Assembly: GCA_027487865.1 (NCBI GenBank)
Contig: JAIYCT010000002.1
Location: forward strand, 1-64,000
Origin: Microbacteriaceae bacterium
Lineage (GTDB): Bacteria > Actinomycetota > Actinomycetes > Actinomycetales > Microbacteriaceae
Length of the DNA stretch: 64,000 nt
Reading direction: 5' to 3'
Shown: positions 51,882 to 61,802 of the stretch, in pieces
How positions within the stretch are numbered: the stretch's first letter is position 1
How the letters are laid out: the number at the start of each line of letters is the position of its first letter
Translations under genes and position numbers: made by a program
The notes under the pieces: generated by a model
What the model was told of the DNA's origin: nothing
The model's database searches: none
What the model saw: the letters and a program-made list of their open reading frames with translations, nothing else

Positions 51882-53066
51882 CTAAACGCTCTCGAGCATC
51901 TTGTCGATGGTGTCGGCATCTAGCACATATTCAATGGCCATGACGTTCGCACCAATGATGCCGCCCTCTTTACCGGCTTTACTCTGCACGATTAGAAGGT
52001 TCTGGCTCGCGAGCGGCATGGAGCGCGCGTAAACGGCTTCGCGAACACCGGCAATCAAGTGCTCACCGGCGGAGGAAAGTGAACCACCAATCACAATCAC
52101 CGCAGGATTAATTAGGCTCACGCAGGTGCTTAGAACTTCACCAATATCGCGACCGGCCTGGCGAACAGCTTGAATCGCCTCAACCTTCGCACGCTTGGTT
52201 GCATCTATTAGGTCAGAGGTGTTTCTGATTGGGAGACCCTCGGCGACCAACTTCTTGATGATGGCAGGTGCGCTTGCAATTGCTTCAAGGCAGCCAAAGT
52301 TTCCGCAGTGGCAGGACACATCGCCGCCGCTTGATACCCGGACGTGACCTATGTCACCGGCGGTGCCCTGAGCTCCTCGCTGAAGCTCCCCGCCGGAGAT
52401 GATTCCAGAACCAATTCCGGTGGATGCCTTCAGGAAGATCAAGTGGTCGACATCCGGGTAGGAAGCATGACGCTCGCCGAGGGCCATCACGTTCACGTCA
52501 TTGTCGACTAGGACCTTTGCACTGAAATCTTGATTTACGCGAGCCGGCACGTCGAAGGCATCCCAGCCTATCATGATCGGTGGGCTCGCGGGCTTGCCGG
52601 TCGAGTGCTCCACCGGCCCGGGAAGGCCAATACCAATCGCCAAGAGGTTCTCTTCAGCTATGCCCTGACCGGCCAGCAGATGTTTCAATTCAGCGATCAT
52701 CCAACGGAGGCAAACCTCTGGGCCATCGGAAATCTGTCGCTTGGTTTCTATGGAGGCCAGGATCTTGCCGCTGAAATCCGCTAGCGATGCGACGGCGTGA
52801 GAGGCACCAAAGTCAACTCCCGCCACCACAAAAGCAGACTCATTCAATACCAGTTGAGTCGAAGGACGACCCCCGGTGGAGGAGTTCTCGGCGGCAGGAG
52901 AGATGATGCCCAGTTCAATAAGTGGGTCAAGCCTCAGTGAAATTGTTGATCGGGCAAGGCCGGTCAGTTCCGCCAACTCAGCCTTTGTGTGCGGCTGACC
53001 ATCGCGGAATAGCTGGAAAAGCCTCCCGGAACTGAGTCCAAAGCTGCGTCTGTTAATTTCGACCAT
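51882..53066 (-). CDS. ROK-family transcriptional repressor
   Basis: 394 residues: N-terminal winged helix (TKAELAELTGLARSTISLRLDPL), then the ROK sugar-kinase-like fold with VDFGASHAVASLADFSG, a GIGLPGPVE-type loop and the zinc motif CHCGNFGCLE. The ATG at 53066 has no clear ribosome site, so it may be leaderless or start upstream in the same frame. It is divergent from the sugar operon at 53215 and is its likely regulator, responding to a sugar. Confidence 0.88.
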   Translation of the reverse strand: MVEINRRSFGLSSGRLFQLFRDGQPHTKAELAELTGLARSTISLRLDPLIELGIISPAAENSSTGGRPSTQLVLNESAFVVAGVDFGASHAVASLADFSGKILASIETKRQISDGPEVCLRWMIAELKHLLAGQGIAEENLLAIGIGLPGPVEHSTGKPASPPIMIGWDAFDVPARVNQDFSAKVLVDNDVNVMALGERHASYPDVDHLIFLKASTGIGSGIISGGELQRGAQGTAGDIGHVRVSSGGDVSCHCGNFGCLEAIASAPAIIKKLVAEGLPIRNTSDLIDATKRAKVEAIQAVRQAGRDIGEVLSTCVSLINPAVIVIGGSLSSAGEHLIAGVREAVYARSMPLASQNLLIVQSKAGKEGGIIGANVMAIEYVLDADTIDKMLESV

Positions 53067-53129
53067 TGGTAAAGCATAAACAAAAACTTCCGAGGACTTT
53101 CGAGGAAAGAGTGTCACAAAACTATAACG

Positions 53130-53150
53130 TTATGACGAATATCGACATAA
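53130..53150. promoter_or_regulatory. Imperfect palindrome in the ROK/sugar-operon divergent promoter
   Basis: TTATGACGAATATCGACATAA is close to its own reverse complement over 21 bp, and it overlaps ATAACGTTAT (53124-53133). It lies between the ROK gene and the operon it faces, where a ROK repressor would bind. TTATGACGAAT also resembles the island's GTATGACGAAT word. Confidence 0.5.
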
Positions 53151-53214
53151 GTATGAAAGTTGGCGTCATTATTTACTCAGGTTAATTTTCTAGATTGAAA
53201 AAGGAGACCAACCA

Positions 53215-54036
53215 ATGAAGTTTGGATACCAAACAATTACTTGGGGCGGAGTTGTTGGACACCCTGGCGGTGTGACCAGCATCAAGGACCTGTTCTACTT
53301 GACCCGTGGCGACACCAAGGCCGCGATTCGCGACATTGCCAGTGCCGGCTACCAGGGTGTAGAGGTGTTCGATGGCAATCTTGCCGAATACGCCGATAAG
53401 GCCGAGGAGCTGCTGAGTGCGCTCTCTGAAAACAATGTCGAACTAGTTTCGGTCTATACCGGTGCAAATTTCATCTACGACGAGATCTTGGACGATGAGC
53501 TTTACAAGATCGAACAGGCTGCACTTTTGGCCAAGCGATTTGGCGCCAGTCGCATCGTTGTCGGCGGCGGAGCAAAACGTCCCGGCGGGGCAAAGTCGGA
53601 TGACTTTAAAAAGGTAGGTCGAGGATTAGACATGGCGGCTGACATTTGCTCTGCGAATGGACTCGAGAGCAGCTACCACCCACACCTTGGAACCATCTCC
53701 GAGACTCTTGATGGTTTTCACCAGATTATGGATTCCTGCGCAATTGGCTTCTGCCCAGATACTGCGCACCTCACCGCATCGGGCATCGACCCGGTTGCAG
53801 CGATTGACAAGTACGGCGATCGCCTGAAGCACATCCACTTCAAAGACCTTTCCAATAAAACTGGAAACTTCACTCCGCTCGGCGAGGGCGATATCAACTT
53901 CAAGGAAATCCTTTCGGCAATCAAGCGAGCTAACTATGACAGCTGGCTGATGGTTGAACTGGACTCTTATGAAGGAGACCCAAAAGCAGCGGCAGAAATA
54001 AGCAAGAGGTATCTAGAGAAGCTATTTGCCATCTAG
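53215..54036 (+). CDS. Sugar isomerase/epimerase-like TIM barrel (IolE/IolI type)
   Basis: 273 residues starting GYQTITWGG, with metal-site motifs SSYHPHLGT, FCPDTAHL, HIHFKDL and VELDSYEGD. Relatives include inosose dehydratase and inosose isomerase and 3-keto-sugar epimerases. AAGGAG is 8 bp before the ATG. First gene of the ROK-regulated operon. Confidence 0.83.
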   Translation: MKFGYQTITWGGVVGHPGGVTSIKDLFYLTRGDTKAAIRDIASAGYQGVEVFDGNLAEYADKAEELLSALSENNVELVSVYTGANFIYDEILDDELYKIEQAALLAKRFGASRIVVGGGAKRPGGAKSDDFKKVGRGLDMAADICSANGLESSYHPHLGTISETLDGFHQIMDSCAIGFCPDTAHLTASGIDPVAAIDKYGDRLKHIHFKDLSNKTGNFTPLGEGDINFKEILSAIKRANYDSWLMVELDSYEGDPKAAAEISKRYLEKLFAI

Positions 54037-54083
54037 AAGATCCACCCATCCATCAAAGCATTTCCCTATTCAAGGAGATATAA

Positions 54084-55241
54084 ATGAAAAAACTAATCAC
54101 AGGAATCGCGGTTAGCGCCGCGTTGATGTTTTCACTTACTGCTTGTTCAGTAAGCGGAACCACCACCGAAGAAGCAGTTGACAGCGACATCGCAGCAACC
54201 GTTGACGCAGCACTAGCTGCACTCGACGGACAGGTTCTAAGCCTTGGCCCAAACGGTGAGACTCCATCAGGATTCGAAACCACTGAGGTCAGCGACGAGG
54301 ACCTTGCAGCTATCAAGGCCGGCGGTTTCACCGCTGCCATTGTTATGCACTACGGCGGCAATGACTGGGCCACCGCTCAGATCGAGGGCCTAAAGAGCGA
54401 ATTTGCTCGCCTGGGTATCGAGGTTGTAGCGGTTACCGATGCTGACTTCAAGCCAGAGAAGCAGGTTTCAGACATTGAGACTGTTATGGCATTGAACCCA
54501 GACATCATTGTTTCAATCCCAACTGACCCAGTTGCAACCGCAGCAGCCTTCCAGAAGGCAGCTGCCGCCGGAATCAAGTTGGTATTCATGGACAACGTTC
54601 CAGCTGGCATGGTTGGCGGACAAGACTACGTATCTGTAGTTTCGGCTGACAACAAGGGTAACGGTGTGGTTTCTGCACACCTATTGGCTAAGGCTCTAAA
54701 CGGCAAGGGTCAGATTGGTCTGATCTATCACGACGCAGACTTCTTTGTTACCAAGCAGCGTTTCGACGGTTTCAAGGAAACCCTTACCCAGTACCCAGAC
54801 ATCGAGGTAGTTGAGGAAAAGGGCATCGGTGGACCTGACTTCGCCGGTGACGCACAAGCCGCAGCAACCGCTCTACTAACCAAGTACCCAGACCTAAGCG
54901 GTATCTGGGGAGTTTGGGACGTACCTGCAGAGGGCATCATGGCTGCAGCTCGCGAGGCAGGCCGCCTTGACCTGAAGATCGCAACCCAGGACCTAGGTAC
55001 TAACGTTGCAATCCAGTTGGCCAAGAATGAGCTAATCGTTGGTCTAGGCGCTCAGCGTCCATTCGACCAGGGAGTAGCAGAGGCACGCCTTGGTGCACTA
55101 GCAATGATTGGCAAGACTGGTCTTCCAATCTTTGTAGCTATGGGTGCACTACCGGTAAGTCACGAAAACGTACTTGAAGCATGGAAGACCGTCTACAGCG
55201 TAGATGCGCCTGACGCTGTCTCAAGCGTTTACAAGAAGTAA
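54084..55241 (+). CDS. Sugar ABC transporter substrate-binding lipoprotein (RbsB type)
   Basis: 385 residues with a lipoprotein signal (lipobox SLTAC) and a periplasmic-binding-protein-like I fold (IVMHYGGNDWATAQIEGL, NPDIIVSIPTDPVATAAAF, LIYHDADFFVTKQRFDGF, GIWGVWDVPAEGIM). It serves the RbsA/RbsC-type transporter encoded downstream. Its regular codon pattern suggests high expression. Confidence 0.92.
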   Translation: MKKLITGIAVSAALMFSLTACSVSGTTTEEAVDSDIAATVDAALAALDGQVLSLGPNGETPSGFETTEVSDEDLAAIKAGGFTAAIVMHYGGNDWATAQIEGLKSEFARLGIEVVAVTDADFKPEKQVSDIETVMALNPDIIVSIPTDPVATAAAFQKAAAAGIKLVFMDNVPAGMVGGQDYVSVVSADNKGNGVVSAHLLAKALNGKGQIGLIYHDADFFVTKQRFDGFKETLTQYPDIEVVEEKGIGGPDFAGDAQAAATALLTKYPDLSGIWGVWDVPAEGIMAAAREAGRLDLKIATQDLGTNVAIQLAKNELIVGLGAQRPFDQGVAEARLGALAMIGKTGLPIFVAMGALPVSHENVLEAWKTVYSVDAPDAVSSVYKK

Positions 55242-55248
55242 CAGAAAA

Positions 55249-55286
55249 CCAGGGAGGTTGGGAGCTTTCGCTTCCAACCTCCCTGG
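55249..55286 (+). other. Intra-operon hairpin after the binding-protein gene
   Basis: CCAGGGAGGTTGG pairs with CCAACCTCCCTGG (13 bp) around a 12-nt loop, starting 8 bp after the binding-protein stop. No U-run follows. It probably sets a higher mRNA level for the binding protein than for downstream genes, like the hairpin at 32899. Confidence 0.7.
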
Positions 55287-55333
55287 TACACCCATCCATC
55301 TGGGTGCTTCCAAGTTTATCGAAGGAGAGTTCA

Positions 55334-56530
55334 ATGAGAAAAATTAACGTAGGTCTTATCGGCGGCGGATTTATGGGCAAGGCCCACTCGCTTGCTTACT
55401 CCGCAGTTCCAATGTTCTTCTGGCCGACAGAGATTTTGCCGGTCAAGCACACCATCGCCGAGTTCACAGACAAGATGGCTCAGGATGCTGCCACTCGATT
55501 CGGTTTTGACAACTCCACCAGCGACTGGAAGAGCATTATTGAAAACCCAGACATCGATTTGGTTGACATTGCAACCCCAAACAACTCTCACGCTGAGATC
55601 GCGATCGCAGCCCTAGCTGCTGGAAAGCACGTAATCTGCGAAAAGCCACTGGCTAGAACCGTAGAGGAAGCTGCGGCGATGTACCAGGCCTCTCGCGAAT
55701 CCAACTCGGTAAACATGGTCGCGTTCAACTATCGACGCACCCCAGCTGTTGCGCTCGCCAAGAAGTACATCGAGGACGGCTCAATCGGCAGGATCATAAA
55801 TTTCCGCGCCACCTACCTACAGGATTGGTCAGCAGACCCAAACTCCCCACTTTCATGGCGCTTCCAAAAGTCCGTTGCCGGCTCAGGTGCGGTTGGGGAT
55901 ATCTTGACCCACGTGTTGGACATGGCTCGCTACCTAGCCGGTGAGGTAACTGAGGTTTCCGCAATCACCAACAACATCATCACCGAACGCCCAATTCAAC
56001 AATCCGGCTCTGACTCACTCGGTAACTCAAAGGGTGGCGCAGATGCTCCAAAGGGAGCGGTCGATGTTGAAGACGAGGTTATGTCCCTTTTAAAATTTGC
56101 CAACGGAGCAATCGGTTCTGTCGAGGCAACTCGCAACGCCTGGGGCCGAAACAACTTCATCACCCTCGAGATTCACGGTTCAGAAGGCTCTATCTATTTC
56201 AACTACGAAAACCGCGATGAACTGCAGGTTTGCTTCAAGTCAGACGAGGGCGACCGACGCGGTTTCCGCACGGTCTACACCGGACCAAACCACCCTAACG
56301 GTGCAGCGCTATGGCCAATTCCAGCGCTTGGCATCGGATACGGCGAAACCAAGATCATCGAGGCACACGATCTATTCACCGCGATTGCTGGTGGCGAACC
56401 GGTGCGTCCAGACTTTGGCGATGGCTACCAGGTCGCATTGATTGACGATGCGATTCTCAAATCCGCAGCCACCGGTCTATGGACCAAGGTGCCACAGCTC
56501 GATCGAGCAACGGGCAAGGTATCGAACTAA
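55334..56530 (+). CDS. Gfo/Idh/MocA-family oxidoreductase
   Basis: 398 residues from the ATG at 55334 (GAAGGAGAG upstream). Rossmann motif IGGGFMGKAHS, CEKPLART, then GSGAVGDILTHVLDMARYL with the conserved D and H. Longer than the other Gfo/Idh proteins here, with an insertion around GNSKGGADAPKGAVDVEDEV. Coupled to the ATPase gene by a TAATG overlap. Sugar substrate unknown. Confidence 0.87.
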   Translation: MRKINVGLIGGGFMGKAHSLAYSAVPMFFWPTEILPVKHTIAEFTDKMAQDAATRFGFDNSTSDWKSIIENPDIDLVDIATPNNSHAEIAIAALAAGKHVICEKPLARTVEEAAAMYQASRESNSVNMVAFNYRRTPAVALAKKYIEDGSIGRIINFRATYLQDWSADPNSPLSWRFQKSVAGSGAVGDILTHVLDMARYLAGEVTEVSAITNNIITERPIQQSGSDSLGNSKGGADAPKGAVDVEDEVMSLLKFANGAIGSVEATRNAWGRNNFITLEIHGSEGSIYFNYENRDELQVCFKSDEGDRRGFRTVYTGPNHPNGAALWPIPALGIGYGETKIIEAHDLFTAIAGGEPVRPDFGDGYQVALIDDAILKSAATGLWTKVPQLDRATGKVSN

Positions 56531-58041
56531 TGTCACAAGCTACTGTCAACGCTGTTCAGATGCAGGGGATTGAAAAATCCTTTGGATCGAATCCTGTTCT
56601 CAAGAAGGTGGACTTCTCCGTAAAGGTAGGAGAAGTTCACGCTCTCGCAGGAGAAAATGGCGCTGGCAAGTCAACCCTGATGAAGATCCTTCAGGGGGTT
56701 TACACCAAGGATGCCGGGACAATCTCTGTAGCCGGAGTGCCGGTTGAAATCACCGACACTTTTGACGCCCGCAAAGCCGGCGTCGGAATGGTTTTCCAAG
56801 AGTTCTCGCTGATTCCGACCCTGACAGTTGCTCAGAACATCTACCTCACCAATGAGCCGACCAAGTTTGGCTTGATTAGCGATTCCAAGGCGAAAGAAAT
56901 GGCTGCGGAGCTGTTTGAGCAGATGCAGGTTGTGGTTGATCCCTCAAGCACCGTGGAGAATCTTCCTACAGCGCTTTGGCAATTGACCGAGATTGCAAAA
57001 GCCCTGGCTCAGGATGCAAAAGTCTTGATCATGGACGAGCCAACTGCCTCATTGGCAAAGCACGAGGCAGAAGCACTATTTGACCTAATTGTGCGCCTCA
57101 AGGCCAAAGGCATCGCCATCATTTACATCTCACACCGCATGGATGAGGTTTACCGCATCGCCGACCGCATCACAGTTCTGCGCGACGGCGTGCGGGTCCT
57201 GACGGAGTCTTTGGCTCAGGTGACACCGGTGCAGATTGTTGAGGCGATTGTCGGTCGCACCTCTGCAGCACACCTGGTTCACCTAGATAGATCGAGCAAG
57301 ATCTCCAGGGAAATTGTGCTTGAAGTTGAGAACCTGAGCTCTGGCACGAAACTTGTTGATGTTTCTTTTAGCGTGCAAAAAGGAGAGATCCTCGGTCTTG
57401 CAGGGCTGATGGGCTCAGGCCGCACCGAGCTGCTGAACACGATCTTCGGCGTTGCCAAGGCAAATACCGGAACCATCAGAATCAACGGAAAGCAAGTCAA
57501 GATTTCTTCGCCTAGGGAAGCAATCAAAAATCGCATCGCACTAATACCTGAGGATCGCCGCTCCCAAGGGCTGGTGCTTGATCACCCGGTAACTGAGAAT
57601 CTGACCTTGCCAGTAATTGACTCTTTGAAGTCTCGAGGCTTTTTATCAACCAAGAAAATTCTGCAAAAAAGCTTGGAAATCATTCAGCAGTTTGCAATCA
57701 AAGCAGCACAGCCCTCAATTCGAGTCGGCGCTCTATCCGGTGGCAATCAGCAGAAAGTTGTGATTGGAAAGTGGTTGGCAACTGACCCGTCAATTTTGAT
57801 GATGGATGAACCGACCGCCGGTGTCGACATTGGAACCAAGAGCGAGATCTTGGATCTGGTTAGAGCTATTGCCGATAGTGGGAAATCCGTAATTCTGAGC
57901 TCATCTGAGCTTCCGGAACTGCTCGCCGTATCAGACCGAATCTTGGTTCTAAAGGACGGGAAAGTCTTGACGTCTTTGCAACGAAATGAAATACCAAACG
58001 AAGAATTTCTTCAATTAGCAATTCAAGGAGCCCAGAAATGA
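56530..58041 (+). CDS. Sugar ABC transporter ATP-binding protein, RbsA type
   Basis: 503 residues with two ABC domains. The first has Walker A GENGAGKST and Walker B VLIMDEPTASL. The second has a degenerate Walker A (GLMGSGRTE), the signature LSGGNQQK and SILMMDEPTAGVD, as usual for ribose-type importers. It couples ATP to import with the permease encoded next (ATGA overlap). Confidence 0.94.
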   Translation: MSQATVNAVQMQGIEKSFGSNPVLKKVDFSVKVGEVHALAGENGAGKSTLMKILQGVYTKDAGTISVAGVPVEITDTFDARKAGVGMVFQEFSLIPTLTVAQNIYLTNEPTKFGLISDSKAKEMAAELFEQMQVVVDPSSTVENLPTALWQLTEIAKALAQDAKVLIMDEPTASLAKHEAEALFDLIVRLKAKGIAIIYISHRMDEVYRIADRITVLRDGVRVLTESLAQVTPVQIVEAIVGRTSAAHLVHLDRSSKISREIVLEVENLSSGTKLVDVSFSVQKGEILGLAGLMGSGRTELLNTIFGVAKANTGTIRINGKQVKISSPREAIKNRIALIPEDRRSQGLVLDHPVTENLTLPVIDSLKSRGFLSTKKILQKSLEIIQQFAIKAAQPSIRVGALSGGNQQKVVIGKWLATDPSILMMDEPTAGVDIGTKSEILDLVRAIADSGKSVILSSSELPELLAVSDRILVLKDGKVLTSLQRNEIPNEEFLQLAIQGAQK

Positions 58042-58997
58042 CAAATTCAATTGTTGCGCCAGCACTAAATCTGCTGAAGCGCTTTGAATGGCAGAAGAAC
58101 ATCATCTACATCGGTTTTGTCGCCGTGTTTATCCTGTTCGCGGTCACTTTGGGCGACTCTGGCTTTACCAATCCAAACAACCTGCTAAACATATTTAGGC
58201 AGGTGGCGACCATTTCAATCATGGCTGTGGCAATGACCTTTGTGATTGCCGCCGCTGAAATTGACCTAAGCATTGGATCGATTGCTGGACTTGCTTCGGT
58301 AGTAACGGCAATGACACTAAATACTTTTGGTTTGATTCCCGGCATCTTGGCCGGATTGCTAGTTGGAGTCATTGCCGGAGCCATTAGCGGGGGCTTGGTT
58401 GCGTGGCTCAAAGTCCCATCGTTCCTAGTGACCTTGGGAATGCTCGGTTTGGTTGTTGGTATAGCGCGTTGGATCACTGCATCCGCACCGGTCCCAATCG
58501 CTGACATGACCTATGTTGCGATCTTTGGTGGCGGTGACTTTGGTCCAATTCCTGGGCTGTTGGTTTGGGCACTGGTTGCCGTCGTTCTAGGTGCTGTGGT
58601 GATGAATAAGACCAAGTTTGGTCGTCACGTTCGTGCTACCGGAGGAAACCTGGTGGCTGCCGGCTACACAGGCGTGAATACCGCAAAGGTGAAATTCACC
58701 GTGCTGCTAATGTCTGGAGTCTTTGCGGCGCTCGCTGGAATGCTTTATGCGGGCCGCCTACAATCCGGTCGCTTCCAGTGGGGCACTGGAGACGAACTAT
58801 CGGTTATTGCTGCGGTAATTCTTGGCGGAACCAGCTTGTTCGGCGGTCGTGGACAGGTCATTGGCACGCTGTTTGGGGCCCTGTTTGTTGGTTTGATCAA
58901 CAACGGATTGATTCTTGCCGGGCTCGATGTTAGCCAGCAGCAGGTTGTGCGTGGAGCCATCATCATTCTTGCTGTCGCACTATCCAGGAAGAAGTAA
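58038..58997 (+). CDS. Sugar ABC transporter permease, RbsC type
   Basis: 319 residues with about nine to ten membrane segments and the RbsC family stretches AAAEIDLSIGSIAGL, VPSFLVTLGML, RHVRATGGN and ILGGTSLFGGRGQVIGTL. It forms the membrane channel with the RbsA/RbsB-type proteins before it. The substrate is probably a monosaccharide or cyclitol. Confidence 0.93.
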   Translation: MTNSIVAPALNLLKRFEWQKNIIYIGFVAVFILFAVTLGDSGFTNPNNLLNIFRQVATISIMAVAMTFVIAAAEIDLSIGSIAGLASVVTAMTLNTFGLIPGILAGLLVGVIAGAISGGLVAWLKVPSFLVTLGMLGLVVGIARWITASAPVPIADMTYVAIFGGGDFGPIPGLLVWALVAVVLGAVVMNKTKFGRHVRATGGNLVAAGYTGVNTAKVKFTVLLMSGVFAALAGMLYAGRLQSGRFQWGTGDELSVIAAVILGGTSLFGGRGQVIGTLFGALFVGLINNGLILAGLDVSQQQVVRGAIIILAVALSRKK

Positions 58998-59001
58998 GAG
59001 C

Positions 59002-60111
59002 GTGAAAAGGCAGCTTCGAGCAGGAGTTATCGGCACCGGATTCATTGCACGGGTTCACGTGCGAGCCATTAGAGATTCCGGCCACCAAGTGGTATCAATC
59101 GCTAGTTCATCAAAGGAATCTGCCGAGAGAGCGGCTCAGGAGCTAAACATTCCTAAGGCTTTTGCTAGATGGCAGGAACTCATTGAATCGGACGAGGTTG
59201 ATGTAGTGCACATCTGCACTCCGAATGAGCTGCACGCTGAAATGGCTATTGCGGCTGCAAGAGCGAACAAGAGCATGGTCTGCGAAAAGCCAATAGCGGT
59301 GTCGCTAAGCGAAGTGCTAGAGATTGAATCCGAAGTTCTCCAAAGTGGAGTTGGCTTTGCAGTTCCACTGGCCTACCGCTTCTACCCGGTGGTTAGAGAA
59401 ATGCGCAGCCGTGTTCAAAGCGGTGAGGCGGGGGATATTCACCTGATTCACGGCTCATACCTTCAAGACTGGTTAGCGGCTCCGGAGTCTGATAACTGGC
59501 GAGTAGATTCGACCGCTGGCGGCGCATCCAGAGCATTTGCCGACATCGGAACGCACTGGTGTGATCTTGTCGAGTTTGTCTCGGGTGACCGAATTACGTC
59601 CCTGATTGCCAACACATCGATCGTTTATCAAGATCGAGGTGGCAAGAAGGTGCAGACCGAAGATGTAGCAAATATTTTGTTTGAAACCGCAAACGGCGCA
59701 TCCGGCTCCTTGACGGTCAGCCAAGTCTCATTCGGCAGCAAGAACAAGTTGCAAATTGAAATGGACGGTTCGAAGGCCTCTTATCTGTTCAACCAAGAGC
59801 AGCCAGATCTTCTTGTGGTTGGCGGGCAACATTCAAACCAATTGGTTACCCGCGGCGATGAGTCCTTGACCGCAGGCGATGCCAAGCGTTTGTCATTTGT
59901 GCCCTCTGGTCACCCACAGGGGTACCAAGATGCCTTCAACGCATTCGTCTCGGATGCCTACGCTAGTTTCCAGGGTGAAAATCGCGAGGGTGTTCCGGGC
60001 CTAAGCGATGGTCTTCGTTCGGCGGCTCTTATTGAAGCAGTGTTGGAGTCGGCCGCAACCAGAGCTTGGGTCCAAATCCAGGCTGTATCAAGTGAATTGA
60101 GCCTGCAGTAA
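59002..60111 (+). CDS. Gfo/Idh/MocA-family oxidoreductase, paralogue of the gene at 18108
   Basis: 369 residues from the GTG at 59002, 4 bp after the permease stop. Motifs: [22 protein letters not shown] and [20 protein letters not shown]. Strongly similar through the substrate domain to the island enzyme at 18108 (shared [21 protein letters not shown]). The longer open frame upstream lies inside the permease gene. Confidence 0.88.
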   Translation: MKRQLRAGVIGTGFIARVHVRAIRDSGHQVVSIASSSKESAERAAQELNIPKAFARWQELIESDEVDVVHICTPNELHAEMAIAAARANKSMVCEKPIAVSLSEVLEIESEVLQSGVGFAVPLAYRFYPVVREMRSRVQSGEAGDIHLIHGSYLQDWLAAPESDNWRVDSTAGGASRAFADIGTHWCDLVEFVSGDRITSLIANTSIVYQDRGGKKVQTEDVANILFETANGASGSLTVSQVSFGSKNKLQIEMDGSKASYLFNQEQPDLLVVGGQHSNQLVTRGDESLTAGDAKRLSFVPSGHPQGYQDAFNAFVSDAYASFQGENREGVPGLSDGLRSAALIEAVLESAATRAWVQIQAVSSELSLQ

Positions 60112-60127
60112 GCAGAAAGAGGATCCG

Positions 60128-61135
60128 ATGACTCGTCCAGTTACTTTATTCACTGGCCAATGGGCTGACCTAAAGCTTGAGGAAGTCGCCCGGTTAGCAA
60201 GCGAGTGGGGGTATGACGGCCTGGAGATTGCCTGCAGCGGAGAGCACCTTGATGTGTCACGTGCCGCAACGAATCCGTCTTACGTCACTGAGCGCCTTGA
60301 AATACTCAAGCGCTACAACCTCAAGCTTTTCGCAATCTCCAACCATTTAACCGGTCAGGCTGTTTGCGATAACCCAATCGACTTTCGCCACCAGGGCATT
60401 CTTAGCTCCAAAGTTTGGGGCGACGGTGAGGCAGAAGGTGTGCGCTCACGCGCATCCGAGGAACTGAAGCAAACTGCGATCGCCGCCCGAAACCTCGGTG
60501 TTGACACCGTGGTTGGCTTCACGGGATCCTCCATCTGGCAATACGTTGCTATGTTCCCGCCGGTGTCGGCGGCAGTGATTGAAGCTGGATACGAAGACTT
60601 TGCCAAGCGCTGGAACCCCATCATGGATGTTTACGATTCTGAGGGAGTCAGGTTTGCTCTTGAGGTGCACCCCTCAGAAATTGCCTACGACTACTACACG
60701 ACCGTCAAGGCCCTGTCGGCAATTGATAACCGCCCAGCCTTTGGGCTGAACTGGGACCCGAGCCATATGCACTGGCAAGACATTGACCCGGTAAACTTCA
60801 TTCTCGATTTTGCGGATCGGATTTACCACGTCGACTGCAAGGACACTTTTGTTAGAAAGAATGACGGTCGAGTCGGTCGTCTAGGTTCGCACCTGGGCTG
60901 GGATGATCCGAGAAGAGGCTGGACATTTGTTTCCACCGGACGCGGCCAAATCGACTGGGAATCCTCATTCCGCGCCTTGAACTCAATTGGCTACAACGGG
61001 CCAATTTCAGTCGAGTGGGAGGACGCCGGTATGGATCGCAAACACGGCGCTAAAGAGGCGGTTGGCTTTGTGAAGTCGCTGCTTTGGAACCTGCCAGAAA
61101 ACTCATTCGACGCTGCTTTCAAGCAAGAGAAGTAA
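60128..61135 (+). CDS. Sugar isomerase/epimerase-like TIM barrel, paralogue of the gene at 39037
   Basis: 335 residues with [26 protein letters not shown] and VEWEDAGMD. Near-identical to the protein at 39037 except for the C-terminal tail. GAAAGAGG lies before the ATG. In this operon it probably converts the product of the Gfo/Idh enzyme encoded just upstream. Confidence 0.88.
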   Translation: MTRPVTLFTGQWADLKLEEVARLASEWGYDGLEIACSGEHLDVSRAATNPSYVTERLEILKRYNLKLFAISNHLTGQAVCDNPIDFRHQGILSSKVWGDGEAEGVRSRASEELKQTAIAARNLGVDTVVGFTGSSIWQYVAMFPPVSAAVIEAGYEDFAKRWNPIMDVYDSEGVRFALEVHPSEIAYDYYTTVKALSAIDNRPAFGLNWDPSHMHWQDIDPVNFILDFADRIYHVDCKDTFVRKNDGRVGRLGSHLGWDDPRRGWTFVSTGRGQIDWESSFRALNSIGYNGPISVEWEDAGMDRKHGAKEAVGFVKSLLWNLPENSFDAAFKQEK

Positions 61136-61147
61136 CTGGAGAACAAA

Positions 61148-61486
61148 TTGTCAAACATTTGCACTGTGATCGCAATTTTCACGCCTAAGCCAGAGTTCGC
61201 ATCTGAGATTAGAGACCTGCTTTACAGAGTTACACCTGTAGTTCACGAAGAGCCTGGCTGCGAGTTTTACACCATGAATGAAGATGTCGATGGACGCTTT
61301 ATTCACGTTGAAGCCTGGACCACCCGTCAGCATTGGATTGATCACATTGAGCAGCCCACCGTGAAGGAGATTCTCGCTGGAGTCGAAGGCAAGCTGGAGC
61401 GAGATGTCGAGGTCTACGAGCTTTACAACGTCCCAACTGGCACAAGCGGCAAAGGTTCTTTGGCGCAAGCAGCAGCTAATGCGTAA
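61148..61486 (+). CDS. Antibiotic biosynthesis monooxygenase (ABM) domain protein
   Basis: 112 residues from a TTG start (GGAGA upstream). Residues 3-95 form a dimeric ferredoxin-like ABM fold (VIAIFTPKPEFASEIRDLL, EPGCEFYTMNED, IHVEAWTTRQHWIDHI). Last gene of the ROK-regulated operon, 12 bp after the epimerase. Its role could be sugar-related (mutarotase-like folds are similar) rather than monooxygenase; unproven. Confidence 0.78.
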   Translation: MSNICTVIAIFTPKPEFASEIRDLLYRVTPVVHEEPGCEFYTMNEDVDGRFIHVEAWTTRQHWIDHIEQPTVKEILAGVEGKLERDVEVYELYNVPTGTSGKGSLAQAAANA

Positions 61487-61517
61487 TTGAATCAGAGCTT
61501 GGTTCTAAACTAGGGAT

Positions 61518-61796
61518 ATGACCTGTCCACACTGCAATGAAGCAATTTCTCCAACCGATTACAACTGCCCTGCCTGCGGCAAGCTGGTCGCAAGAACCCG
61601 GGAAGAGCTAAACCGGATCGATGTCAGGACCTCCAAGGGCATCGCCTGGGCGCTGGTCGGCATGGGTTTGGCGGGCTATGCATTTGTTGTTGCAAATAGC
61701 CAAACCGACTGGTTCTCTGCTTTGGACTTCGTTGCTCCAACGGCTGTGCTATTAGCAGGCCTTGGCGGTCTGCTATGGGTCAAGCGCAAGGGCTAA
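61518..61796 (+). CDS. Zinc-ribbon membrane protein
   Basis: 92 residues. Two CxxC pairs at the N-terminus (CPHC, CPAC) make a zinc ribbon, followed by a charged linker and two membrane helices (about 41-58 and 69-87). Function unknown. It stands alone, 31 bp after the ABM gene, and converges on the UbiA gene. Confidence 0.7.
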   Translation: MTCPHCNEAISPTDYNCPACGKLVARTREELNRIDVRTSKGIAWALVGMGLAGYAFVVANSQTDWFSALDFVAPTAVLLAGLGGLLWVKRKG

Positions 61797-61802
61797 TTAC
61801 CT

